A model generated the notes under the pieces. The model saw only the letters and a list, made by a program, of their open reading frames with translations. It was not told the DNA's origin and did no database searches. A program made the position numbers and the translations under genes. A stretch of DNA of 20,755 bases, taken from assembly GCA_019114715.1 (NCBI GenBank), contig DXEZ01000020.1, positions 1 to 20,755 on the forward strand, given 5' to 3'. Position 1 is the stretch's first letter, and every line of letters begins with the position of its first letter. The DNA is from Candidatus Sphingobacterium stercoripullorum. GTDB taxonomy: Bacteria > Bacteroidota > Bacteroidia > Sphingobacteriales > Sphingobacteriaceae. Shown piece after piece: positions 6,742-14,642 of the stretch.

Positions 6742-7452
6742 CTATATAGCCATCACATAGTTTGCTAGAATAGCGTAAATTTTTGTACCCTTAACCTTTT
6801 CTATCAGATTCATATCGGTGAACTGACCGAATGCAGGAAGAACCAACATATCTTCTTCATGCAAGAAGCACGGCATTCTGTATTTCTGCCCCGCTTTTCC
6901 TTGGATGATATACCCTGGGCTCTGGCTAGCAACTACCTGAAACCCCTCCTGAACAAAGTTATCTTGCTCTTGAGAGAAGAAAAACACTTTATCCACCACA
7001 TATTGCTTACGCATCTGCAATTTATATTTATTATCACTTAAAGTTTCGTATTGACCCGCAGCGTCATTGCTTGCTACCCAAATGAATTCCACATTGGAAA
7101 AGCCTGCTATAAAAGCTTGGAATGGTTCATACTCTGCCCATTTTGGGTCGTGAAATAGATTCCCTAAAAACAGGACTTTTTCGATGTTATATGCTTTAAG
7201 AAGATCCTGAAGCTTGTTTAGCTCGTGGCTCAATAAGTTTTCTTTATTCTCAGACGCAGTGGTTACGCGGCCTTTTCCTAAATACCAATCCGCAATAATT
7301 AATAGGTTATGTTCAGGTAGGTAAGCGGCTCTTTCGGGCAGTAGGTAGGTGTCCAGTCCTTGAACTTTAATTTTTCTTCCTTTTATTTTTAAACTATTCC
7401 CTGTCCTCGGAACCGTGTCATCAAGTGTTGTTCCCATAGTTATTATAAGCAA
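6742..7452 (-). CDS. PdeM-like metallophosphoesterase fold with degenerate active site
   Basis: The 236-residue protein aligns by eye with PdeM (the ligase-associated DNA-repair phosphoesterase): DTYLLPERAAYLPEHNLLII (34-53), LGNLFHD (96-102) and PCFLHEEDMLVLPAFGQFT (194-212). The metal-ligand motifs are altered. D-x-H is D55-W-Y, GDxxH is GN98LFH, GNHD is S-N-D-A (128-131), the GHxHP position reads ASQSPG (175-180), and FTGG is FTDM. Only one or two ligands remain, so metal-dependent phosphoesterase activity is unlikely and a binding or structural role is possible. No DNA ligase or helicase gene is adjacent. The start may instead be the second ATG at 7437. It probably ends a minus-strand run after the CDF gene, 75 bases upstream. 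Confidence 0.65.
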   Translation of the reverse strand: MLIITMGTTLDDTVPRTGNSLKIKGRKIKVQGLDTYLLPERAAYLPEHNLLIIADWYLGKGRVTTASENKENLLSHELNKLQDLLKAYNIEKVLFLGNLFHDPKWAEYEPFQAFIAGFSNVEFIWVASNDAAGQYETLSDNKYKLQMRKQYVVDKVFFFSQEQDNFVQEGFQVVASQSPGYIIQGKAGQKYRMPCFLHEEDMLVLPAFGQFTDMNLIEKVKGTKIYAILANYVMAI

Positions 7453-7488
7453 TTGACTTAAATGTACTTACTAACAAATTAGTAGACT

Positions 7489-7508
7489 AAATACGAATAT
7501 ACGTATTT
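7489..7508 (-). terminator. Short inverted repeat downstream of the CDF gene
   Basis: AAATACG (7489-7495) and CGTATTT (7502-7508) form a 7-bp stem with a 6-base spacer, about 20 bases after the CDF stop on the minus strand. It has no T tract and may be a weak terminator or a regulatory site before the PdeM-like gene. Confidence 0.3.
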
Positions 7509-7527
7509 TCAAACTAGTTTAAAAAAC

Positions 7528-8544
7528 CTATTTAGATTCCTCGTCAATTTCCCTATCAGACTCAATAGATGGGTGTATATGCTTTTTATTCATTGTTACA
7601 TTCTCCAAGGTCCATTCTATAGTCTCACGAAACTCGGCGGTTCTCACCGGGCAATTTTTAACATGACAATGTGCGCAGCTTGAAGGAATACAAGGATCGG
7701 CATGGACAAACAGCTCGGTAGACATTTCTATTTGGTCGTTCATGGCCTTTTCTATAGATAAAAGCTCCACATGAACTTGCTCTAGGTTATAATACCAAGG
7801 AAGCGTAAGATGGCAATCTATATGTAGCTGCGACCCATATCGCAATACCCTGAGGTTGTGTACGTCAATCCAGGGGTCTTTGCGATTATCATTCAATACT
7901 TGGATTACCTTTTCCACTAAAGCTTCATCCGATTCATCCATCAGTCCACCAATGGACTTTCGAAGCATACCGTAACCATTTACTAAAATAAATACGCCTA
8001 GGGCAATGGACAAAATAACATCCAAAAGAACAAATCCAGTGTATTTAATAATCAATAGGCCCACTACAACAATCAAAGTACTATATGCATCTACTTGTAA
8101 ATGCTTCCCATCGGCCTCGACTGCTAAAGAATGAAGTGCTTTACCTCTAGTTTTTATATATCCTCCAACCACAAAGTTAACCACTGCTGTGATCGCGATT
8201 AGCCACATACCCTCGGAAACATGCTCCAGCTCTTCGGGGAAAAATAAATTATACAGAGCTTTAACCAGCACCAGACCACCGGCAATTAGGATTAACCCGC
8301 CTTCTATAAACACGGAGAAAAACTCTATTTTCCCATGGCCATAAGGGTGGTTTTTATCTCGAGGACGAGAAGACAAGTGTACACTGTAGAATGCAAATGC
8401 TCCAGCAGCTACGTTGACTATACTCTCTGCCGCATCCGTAAAAACCGCATTCGAACTGGTTAAAAAGTATGCTACGAACTTAACCAGCATCAACACTAGA
8501 CTAGATATTAAAGAGAGAGTAATTAATCTTTTACTTTTATCCAT
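7528..8544 (-). CDS. Cation diffusion facilitator (FieF/YiiP-like) metal exporter
   Basis: A 338-residue inner-membrane metal/H+ antiporter of the CDF family, with six predicted membrane helices and a C-terminal cytoplasmic domain. Helix 5 carries the metal site HLQVD (His148, Asp152). Helix 2 has AESIVN, so Glu40 and Asn44 sit where E. coli YiiP has Asp45 and Asp49; this occurs in a recognised CDF subgroup and may change metal choice. HPYGHGKIEF (66-75) is the usual loop. The cytoplasmic domain has LHIDCHL (240-246) and VHADPC (280-285). A Cys-rich segment, Cys285, Cys290, Cys293 and Cys298, follows. The gene starts 37 bases after the permease stop, so the two are likely co-transcribed. The metal is unknown (Zn, Fe, Mn or Cd are possible). 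Confidence 0.87.
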   Translation of the reverse strand: MDKSKRLITLSLISSLVLMLVKFVAYFLTSSNAVFTDAAESIVNVAAGAFAFYSVHLSSRPRDKNHPYGHGKIEFFSVFIEGGLILIAGGLVLVKALYNLFFPEELEHVSEGMWLIAITAVVNFVVGGYIKTRGKALHSLAVEADGKHLQVDAYSTLIVVVGLLIIKYTGFVLLDVILSIALGVFILVNGYGMLRKSIGGLMDESDEALVEKVIQVLNDNRKDPWIDVHNLRVLRYGSQLHIDCHLTLPWYYNLEQVHVELLSIEKAMNDQIEMSTELFVHADPCIPSSCAHCHVKNCPVRTAEFRETIEWTLENVTMNKKHIHPSIESDREIDEESK

Positions 8545-8581
8545 GGCTAAGGATTCGATTTAATAATTGCAATATAAGAAC

Positions 8582-9571
8582 TTATTTATGTACCGGTAGT
8601 TTTCTATTCAAGGTATTCCCTCCAATTCTACTGGCTATAACCGATACTATAAATATTTGCATGGCATGAAACACAAGTAAAGGTAAGTAGTATAGCCCTG
8701 CATAAGGATTACCAGCAAAAAGCAACTTACCAAAGACACTACCGTGCATTAAGGATTTCTTAGACCCGCAAAACAGCAAGGTAATCTCATCTTCGTAATT
8801 CAGACGAAATACATACCTACTCAGCAGCAGCAAGATTACATAAATGAAAACAAACAATAAAACGCATGCTAGCAAAAGCAAAGAAAGATACATCCACCCA
8901 ATTTCGTTGAATATGCCCGACACAAAAGAATCTGCAAAGCTCACATATACAATTAATATAACCACTGCCTTATCAAAGTTGGATAACTTCTTACTATTTC
9001 TTCTGGCCCATCCGCCCCAAAACCGCTGTAAATAAAATCCCGCAAACATAGGAACAACAATCTCAAGCAATAAAGACCGATAAATGACAAGCGTATCCAG
9101 ATCCCCTTGAGCTTTTACAAAGAAACTCAACCATAAAGGAGTAATCACTATGGCTATTAACCCCGAAATACTCGCATTGAAGATCGATGCGGGAATATTC
9201 CCCCGTGCTATAGATACCAGCACTACTGATGAAGAAACGGTAGATGGCAGAACGGCTAAAAAGAAAAATGACAACCAAAAATGAAACTGTTGATCTGTAT
9301 TTACAAAAGGGTAAAAAATCAACACCAGTAACGGGAATAGTAAAAATGTGGCCAGTTGAACTTGCAGGTGTAATCGCCACTTGGAGAGGCCTTGCTTGAC
9401 CTCATCCTTTTTAAGCTTTAGCCCATATAGGAAAAAAACCAAAGAAACCCCCACCACACTAGTCGTATTCAACATCTCACCACCATCCCATGCGTATGGC
9501 TGAGGAAAAACTGATGCTAAGATAACTGCTCCAATTAGAGCTATTAAGAAAGGATCGAATTTAATTTTCAT
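8582..9571 (-). CDS. Bile acid:sodium symporter-like permease (SBF-like, YfeH type)
   Basis: A 329-residue integral membrane protein with about ten hydrophobic helices. It fits the SBF-like (PF13593) branch of the bile acid:sodium symporter superfamily. Family landmarks are GLKLKKDEVKQGL (50-62), the discontinuous-helix region LPSTVSSSVVLVSIARGN (108-125) and FCGSKKSLMHG (267-277). The substrate is unknown; relatives are thought to move organic anions with sodium, and no bile-acid link should be assumed. It is the first gene of a probable minus-strand operon with the CDF gene. The 160-base upstream gap is shared with the divergent aminotransferase gene. A TATATTCG sequence at 9605-9612 (minus strand) is a near match to the -7 consensus. 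Confidence 0.85.
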   Translation of the reverse strand: MKIKFDPFLIALIGAVILASVFPQPYAWDGGEMLNTTSVVGVSLVFFLYGLKLKKDEVKQGLSKWRLHLQVQLATFLLFPLLVLIFYPFVNTDQQFHFWLSFFFLAVLPSTVSSSVVLVSIARGNIPASIFNASISGLIAIVITPLWLSFFVKAQGDLDTLVIYRSLLLEIVVPMFAGFYLQRFWGGWARRNSKKLSNFDKAVVILIVYVSFADSFVSGIFNEIGWMYLSLLLLACVLLFVFIYVILLLLSRYVFRLNYEDEITLLFCGSKKSLMHGSVFGKLLFAGNPYAGLYYLPLLVFHAMQIFIVSVIASRIGGNTLNRKLPVHK

Positions 9572-9695
9572 TCAGCACATTAATTAGATTGCCTGCACAA
9601 GTTGCGAATATAGGAAATTCAGCTAAACTCCACTTAATTTAAAATCAATAGTAATTAAACCTAGAAGATATTTCAATTTTTACAGCGTTTCCATC

Positions 9696-9724
9696 TTGAA
9701 ATAGAAAAGGATATAATATATTTG
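9696..9724 (+). promoter_or_regulatory. Near-consensus promoter of the aminotransferase gene
   Basis: TTG at 9696-9698, 18 bases, then TATATTTG at 9717-9724 give an almost ideal Bacteroidota promoter. The predicted start of transcription falls at about 9728-9732, on or next to the ATG at 9732. The mRNA may therefore have no leader or only a few bases of one. Confidence 0.65.
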
Positions 9725-9731
9725 TAATGTC

Positions 9732-10937
9732 ATGAATGAAAAATCCATCTTATCAAACCGAATAAATAGTTTATCGGAATCGGCCACTTTAAAAATGACC
9801 CAGCTCGGCCGTGAATTGGCAGAAAAAGGCGTAGAGGTCATCAGTCTAAGTGTTGGCGAACCAGATTACCACACACCAGACCATGTTAAGGAAGCGGGAA
9901 AAAAAGCAATAGATGAAAATTTTACGCAATATTCTCCTGTCCCCGGATATATGGATCTAAGGCTAGCGATAGCAGAAAAGCTTAAAAATGAGAACAACCT
10001 AGAGTATTCTCCGCAGCAGATTGTAGTTTCTACTGGAGCCAAGCAATCTCTTTCGAATGTCATCCTAGTTTTAATAAACCCGGGAGAGGAAGTCATTATT
10101 CCTACTCCATATTGGGTATCTTATTCAGAAATGGTTCTTCTAGCAGAAGGGAAATCAGTTTTTATCCCTACAGGGTTAGACTCTGATTTTAAAATCACTG
10201 CTGCCCAACTTGAGGAAGCTATTACTCCCAAGACCAAAGCCATCATGTTCTCTTCTCCTTGTAACCCTACAGGTTCTGTTTACAGCAAAGAAGAGCTTGA
10301 GTCACTAGCAAAAGTAATCGAGAAGCACCCGAACATATTCATTATTTCCGATGAAATATACGAGCACATCAACTTTGTAGGTTCCCACGAATCTATTGCT
10401 CAATTCCCAAGCATAAAAGACAGAGTCGTGATTGTTAATGGTTTTTCAAAAGCCTATGCAATGACTGGCTGGAGATTGGGATACATTGCTGCAAACAGCA
10501 CTATTGCTCAAGCATGCAATAAACTCCAAGGCCAAACGACCTCTGGAACATGCTCGATTGCTCAAAAAGCGGGAGTCGCTGCTTATAAGGGCGGACTAGA
10601 AGCGATAGAGGAAATGAAAAAAGGCTTTTCCTCACGCAGAGAGCTGGTGTATCAATTACTGAGTGATATTCCGGGTATTCAAACAAACAAGCCCGAAGGT
10701 GCTTTTTACTTCTTCCCACAAGTAAACTCGTTTTTCGGGAAAAAGGACGCTCAGGGAAACACCATCAACAATTCTTCAGACCTAGCCTTGTATCTTTTAA
10801 ATACAGCCCACGTAGCGGTGGTTGCTGGGGATGCATTTGGAAATGACGATTACATCCGAATATCTTATGCAGCTTCAGAAGAACAACTGAAAAAAGCATT
10901 AAAAAGAATCAAAGACGCATTAGCGGAATTAAAGTAA
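9732..10937 (+). CDS. Aspartate aminotransferase-like PLP enzyme (class I/II)
   Basis: A full-length 401-residue fold-type I aminotransferase. Key residues are Trp128 in TPYWVSY, Asn178 in SSPCNPTG, Asp207/Tyr210 in SDEIYE, the PLP Lys240 in NGFSKAYAMTGWRLG (236-250) and a C-terminal substrate Arg in YIRISYAAS. The TPYWVSY and GFSKAYAMTGWR blocks fit the subgroup of bacterial aspartate aminotransferases (AspC/AatA type) found in Bacteroidota. It would transfer amino groups between aspartate (or related amino acids) and 2-oxoglutarate. Substrate range cannot be fixed from sequence. The ATG at 9732 gives the usual N-terminus; the ATG at 9727 is followed by an immediate stop. The gene is monocistronic and ends in a strong intrinsic terminator. 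Confidence 0.88.
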   Translation: MNEKSILSNRINSLSESATLKMTQLGRELAEKGVEVISLSVGEPDYHTPDHVKEAGKKAIDENFTQYSPVPGYMDLRLAIAEKLKNENNLEYSPQQIVVSTGAKQSLSNVILVLINPGEEVIIPTPYWVSYSEMVLLAEGKSVFIPTGLDSDFKITAAQLEEAITPKTKAIMFSSPCNPTGSVYSKEELESLAKVIEKHPNIFIISDEIYEHINFVGSHESIAQFPSIKDRVVIVNGFSKAYAMTGWRLGYIAANSTIAQACNKLQGQTTSGTCSIAQKAGVAAYKGGLEAIEEMKKGFSSRRELVYQLLSDIPGIQTNKPEGAFYFFPQVNSFFGKKDAQGNTINNSSDLALYLLNTAHVAVVAGDAFGNDDYIRISYAASEEQLKKALKRIKDALAELK

Positions 10938-10944
10938 TTTTTTT

Positions 10945-11000
10945 CTCACCCCATGTATAGGATTGCTGAGCTTTGACAAGCAATCCTTGGGTGAGTTTTT
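10945..11000 (+). terminator. Intrinsic terminator of the aminotransferase gene
   Basis: An outer stem CTCACCC (10945-10951) pairs with GGGTGAG (10989-10995), and an inner stem AGGATTGCT (10959-10967) pairs with AGCAATCCT (10979-10987). A TTTTT tract follows directly at 10996-11000. Both stems are perfect. Confidence 0.85.
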
Positions 11001-11064
11001 CTCCCTTTAAAATAAACGCTTTTTAGCGGACATCCCTTCCACTAACCTATACATTTAAAACAGT

Positions 11065-11077
11065 TACCGGTATCGAT
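11065..11077. promoter_or_regulatory. Palindromic candidate operator upstream of the pectin operon
   Basis: TACCGGTA (11065-11072) is a perfect palindrome with a central CG and overlaps ATCGAT (11072-11077). CG-centred palindromes of this kind are typical of LacI-family operators. It lies about 80 bases before the GH43 start, in the region where a promoter is expected. A direct repeat ATTGCAT (11076-11082 and 11091-11097) follows. No convincing TAnnTTTG box was found; TAAATTTA at 11137-11144 is the nearest. No regulator gene is in the window. Confidence 0.25.
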
Positions 11078-11155
11078 TGCATGTATTTCTATTGCATCCA
11101 TCTATTATTATAATTAAAATTGTGTTGATGATAAACTAAATTTAATTATAAATCG

Positions 11156-12799
11156 ATGAACAATTGGAAATATTCTTTTACACTGCTAATCTTGGTTTTA
11201 TTTTCGGCAAACCTATTTGCTCAAAACAACTACCAATCTCTTGTATGGACCGCTGATTTAGGAAACGGAAAGTATAAAAACCCCATTCTCCACGCGGATT
11301 ATTCCGATCCTGATGCCATTCGGGTGGGTGATGATTTTTATATGACCGCATCCAGCTTCAACCATTCTCCTGCCTTACCTATTCTTCATTCAAAAGATTT
11401 AGTCAATTGGGAAATTATATCACATGCATTAATAAAACAAGTACCAATTGCAGCCTTTGATAAAGTGCAACACGGAAACGGTGTTTGGGCCCCTGCAATC
11501 AGATACCACAACGACTATTTTTACATCTATTGGGGAGATCCTGACTACGGCATTTATATGGTCAAAACAAAAGACCCTAAGGAAAAGTGGTCCGACCCTG
11601 TTTTAGTTTTTGAGGGAAAAGGACTGATAGATCCCTGCCCATTTTGGGATGACGACGGCAATACATACATGTCTTTCGCCTATGCAGGAAGTAGAGCGGG
11701 TATAAAAAGTGTCTTGGCCATCGCCCAATTAACTAAAGAGGGAGACCAAGTCTTAGATGATGGCGTAATAGTATACGATGGGCACGGCATTGACCCTACT
11801 ATCGAGGGAACGAAACTCCACAAACGAAACGGTTACTATTATATTTTCGCCCCCGCTGGCGGTGTTTCTACAGGCTGGCAGCTTGTATTGCGTTCAAAAG
11901 ACATTTACGGCCCCTATGAGAGGCACGTGGCTATGCATCAAGGGAGCTCCCCAACCAACGGACCGCACCAAGGTGCTTGGGTAGACACGCAGACGGGTGA
12001 AGATTGGTTTATCCACTTTCAGGATAAAGATATGTACGGCAGGATTGTTCACCTTCAGCCCATGCGCTGGGAGAACGACTGGCCTATTATAGGTGTCGAG
12101 AAAGAAACTAAAGGCACAGGCGAGCCCGTGCTTGAATACAAAAAACCTAATGTAGGTAAGCAATATCCTAAACAAACGCCCGCTGAGTCGGATGAATTTG
12201 AGTCTACCACTCTAGGTAAGCAGTGGCAGTGGCAAGCGAACTCCAAAGGGTTCTGGTTTATGCCCAGTAAGAACGGGCATTTGACGCTTTATTCTCAAAA
12301 AACGCCGGAAGACTATAACAACTTATTAGATGTCCCTAATATTCTTACTCAGAAATTCCCTGCAGAGGAGTTTATGGCCACAACGAAGCTCCGCTTGATT
12401 GGAAACAAGGACATCATCAATGAAAGAGCCGGCTTTGCAGTAGTAGGAGAAGACTACAGCCACCTCTTTGTACAGCAAGAAAGTGGCAAACAAACGCTTC
12501 ACTTCGGAGTTTGTAAAAATGGACTTACCTCAGGTAAAGAAACTACCAGTAAGATTACAGAACTTGAAAATGAAACCTACATATACTTGCGGGTTGCTGT
12601 TCGCAAGGAGGGCATTTGCCAGTGGTATTATAGCACCGACAATAAGAGTTACAAACCTGTTGGCGATGAATTTAAGGCCCGTGCAGGTAAATGGATTGGA
12701 GCAACTTTAGGTTTATATGCTATAAGAGACAATCAGATAAATGACAGCGGATATGCTGAAATCGATTGGTTTAGAGTTGAACCTTTAAATGGAAATTAA
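11156..12799 (+). CDS. GH43 glycosidase (beta-xylosidase / alpha-L-arabinofuranosidase type) with C-terminal beta-sandwich
   Basis: A secreted 547-residue enzyme with a signal peptide at 1-22 (cleavage near LFA-Q). The N-terminal five-bladed propeller shows the GH43 triad: base Asp51 in DYSDPD, pKa-modulating Asp160 in LIDPCPFW, and acid Glu218 in DPTIEGTKL. LPILHSKDLVNWEII (75-89) is typical of a GH43 group (resembling GH43_12) common in Bacteroidota. A C-terminal concanavalin-like domain begins about residue 345 (SDEFESTTLGKQWQW). Expected action is the inverting release of terminal xylose or arabinose from side chains. It is the first gene of the pectin operon, so the side chains may be on pectin. 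Xylosidase and arabinofuranosidase activity cannot be separated by eye. Confidence 0.9.
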   Translation: MNNWKYSFTLLILVLFSANLFAQNNYQSLVWTADLGNGKYKNPILHADYSDPDAIRVGDDFYMTASSFNHSPALPILHSKDLVNWEIISHALIKQVPIAAFDKVQHGNGVWAPAIRYHNDYFYIYWGDPDYGIYMVKTKDPKEKWSDPVLVFEGKGLIDPCPFWDDDGNTYMSFAYAGSRAGIKSVLAIAQLTKEGDQVLDDGVIVYDGHGIDPTIEGTKLHKRNGYYYIFAPAGGVSTGWQLVLRSKDIYGPYERHVAMHQGSSPTNGPHQGAWVDTQTGEDWFIHFQDKDMYGRIVHLQPMRWENDWPIIGVEKETKGTGEPVLEYKKPNVGKQYPKQTPAESDEFESTTLGKQWQWQANSKGFWFMPSKNGHLTLYSQKTPEDYNNLLDVPNILTQKFPAEEFMATTKLRLIGNKDIINERAGFAVVGEDYSHLFVQQESGKQTLHFGVCKNGLTSGKETTSKITELENETYIYLRVAVRKEGICQWYYSTDNKSYKPVGDEFKARAGKWIGATLGLYAIRDNQINDSGYAEIDWFRVEPLNGN

Positions 12800-12800
12800 C

Positions 12801-13796
12801 ATGCTATCAAATAGAGTTTTTACAAGCATAATTGCTGCGTTTTTTATATTAACAGTCTCTGGGCAAACGATTGACAATAAATTCAGTTTAACAGTTTCCC
12901 AGGATGGTTCTGGAGACTATTCGACCATTCAAGAGGCGATCAATCAGGTGAGAGATCACGCCGAAAAGCAAGTAGTCATCCATATTAAACCTGGCGTTTA
13001 TAAAGAAAAACTCGTTATACCTACCTATAAAAGAAACGTGAAGTTAAAAGGAAGTGGTCAGGAAAACACAATAATAGAATACAACGACTATTCGGGGAAG
13101 CCCAGAGAGCACAAAGACGAAACTGGGAACCCCAATTATAGCACCTATACTTCCTACACCCTATTAATAGCTGCAAATGATTGCACGCTCGAGGATCTTA
13201 CCATTGCCAACTCAGCCGGCCCCGTGGGCCAGGCGGTAGCCTTGCATATTGAATCGGACCGTGTGCAGGTTAAAAACTGCATCATAAATGGACACCAAGA
13301 CACCTTATATATCGCGAAAGGGGGAACAAGGAGTTTCTTTGAAAACTGCCAAATAATTGGAACTACAGATTTTATTTTTGGTGCAGCAACAGCTTATTTC
13401 AATGCATGCACCATCACCAGTCTTAGAAACTCTTATATCACCGCGGCGTCTACCACAAAAGAAGATCCTTATGGTTTTGTATTTGAATCGTGCAAATTAG
13501 AGTCTATTGATAATTCAGTAGACAAGGTATTTCTAGGTCGCCCCTGGAGACCCTATGCAAAAACGGTATTTTTAAATACAGAAATGGGAAGTCATATAGC
13601 ACCTGAAGGGTGGCACCACTGGCCGGGAGATAAAAACTTTCCCGATAAAGAAAAGACCGCCTTTTATGCGGAATACAGAAGCTTTGGCCCAGGCGCTAAA
13701 GAGCTAAAAAATAGAGTTTCCTGGTCTAAGCAATTAACAAGCAAGCAGGCTAGTAATTTCTCTAAGAAAAAAGTATTAAGAGGGTGGCTCGATTAA
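12801..13796 (+). CDS. Pectin methylesterase, family CE8
   Basis: A secreted 331-residue right-handed beta-helix enzyme that removes methyl esters from homogalacturonan. The signal peptide covers about 1-20 (ending VSG-Q). The N-terminal motif VSQDGSGDYSTIQEAI (32-47) is characteristic. Catalytic residues are Gln144 in GQAVAL, acid Asp167 in GHQDTLY, nucleophile Asp190 in TTDFIFGAA, and Arg247/Trp249 in LGRPWRPY. Length is normal for bacterial CE8. I chose ATG 12801, one base after the GH43 stop codon, rather than the in-frame ATG 12789 inside GH43, because it starts directly with the signal peptide. It is tightly linked to both neighbours (gaps of 1 and 12 bases), so it is co-transcribed. 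Confidence 0.93.
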   Translation: MLSNRVFTSIIAAFFILTVSGQTIDNKFSLTVSQDGSGDYSTIQEAINQVRDHAEKQVVIHIKPGVYKEKLVIPTYKRNVKLKGSGQENTIIEYNDYSGKPREHKDETGNPNYSTYTSYTLLIAANDCTLEDLTIANSAGPVGQAVALHIESDRVQVKNCIINGHQDTLYIAKGGTRSFFENCQIIGTTDFIFGAATAYFNACTITSLRNSYITAASTTKEDPYGFVFESCKLESIDNSVDKVFLGRPWRPYAKTVFLNTEMGSHIAPEGWHHWPGDKNFPDKEKTAFYAEYRSFGPGAKELKNRVSWSKQLTSKQASNFSKKKVLRGWLD

Positions 13797-13808
13797 AACT
13801 TAAAGCAC

Positions 13809-14585
13809 ATGAAGAAACAATCCTTAGTCCTACTACTTGGACTATCCCTTATATTACTAGCGTTTAAAAACAATAAATCTCTTACTATTCACTTAATTGG
13901 AGATTCAACCGTTGCTGATTATGCACTCGAGGAAAACTACCAGCAAAATAGATTTCCACTGGTTGGCTGGGGGCAGATGCTTGGGCCATTTTTTAAAAAA
14001 AACAGCACTTGGCAATCTTCCAAGCTTTTTAAAGGAGTAGAAAACATAGATGTAAAAAACTACGCAAAAGGAGGAAGAAGCACTAGAACATTTTTTCAAG
14101 AAGGCCGCTGGCGACAAGTATTTAACGCCCTCAAGCCTAACGATTTGGTATTAATCCAATTTGGCCACAACGACGGATCTATCGAAAAAACCGAAAGGTA
14201 CGTAGATGAGCAAGGTTATAAAGAGTTTTTAAGGTTATACGTTTCTCAAACAAGACTAAAAAAAGCAATCCCAATTCTATTAACTCCAGTTGCTCGGAAT
14301 TATCCTTGGAAAAATGAAAAGCTAGAGAATGTACACGGTAACTACCCCGATGCTGTTCAGGAAATTGCTAGAGAAATGGATGTTCCATTAATCGATTTAA
14401 ATCAATTATCGCAAGATCTTTTTACTAAAAAAGGAAGGCAACATGTATCAGAGAACTACTTCATGAACCTTCCAGCAAATACGTATGATGCTTATCCCGA
14501 GGGTCAAAAAGACAACACCCATTTTCAGATAGAAGGTGGGGAAGCGGTTGCTCAATTGGTTTTTGACGCATTAAATTCTCTCTAA
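13809..14585 (+). CDS. Rhamnogalacturonan acetylesterase-like SGNH hydrolase, CE12 (first copy)
   Basis: A 258-residue exported esterase that would remove O-acetyl groups from pectin (rhamnogalacturonan or acetylated galacturonan). After a short hydrophobic N-terminal segment (4-19), the SGNH blocks are all present. Nucleophile Ser33 is in GDSTVADY; Gly89 is in KGGRSTRTFF; Asn121 is in IQFGHNDG; Asp235/His238 are in DNTHF. Compared with the second copy it has an insertion between the Ser block and the Gly block (about 40-80). Its gene follows CE8 by 12 bases. The two CE12 proteins are clearly related but divergent, so they are not a recent duplication and may act on different acetyl positions. 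Confidence 0.9.
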   Translation: MKKQSLVLLLGLSLILLAFKNNKSLTIHLIGDSTVADYALEENYQQNRFPLVGWGQMLGPFFKKNSTWQSSKLFKGVENIDVKNYAKGGRSTRTFFQEGRWRQVFNALKPNDLVLIQFGHNDGSIEKTERYVDEQGYKEFLRLYVSQTRLKKAIPILLTPVARNYPWKNEKLENVHGNYPDAVQEIAREMDVPLIDLNQLSQDLFTKKGRQHVSENYFMNLPANTYDAYPEGQKDNTHFQIEGGEAVAQLVFDALNSL

Positions 14586-14642
14586 GGGGGCTTAGAGTAG
14601 ATTATTCAAAACGAAAGATTCAAAAAATAAATCAACAACGTT

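Noticed and set aside
9063..9380. 105-codon minus-strand reading frame within the permease gene
   Set aside because: It is a shifted frame of the permease gene, whose membrane helices are the convincing product.
12789..12800. ATG at 12789 as the CE8 start
   Set aside because: It adds only four residues inside the GH43 gene; ATG 12801 starts directly with a signal peptide.
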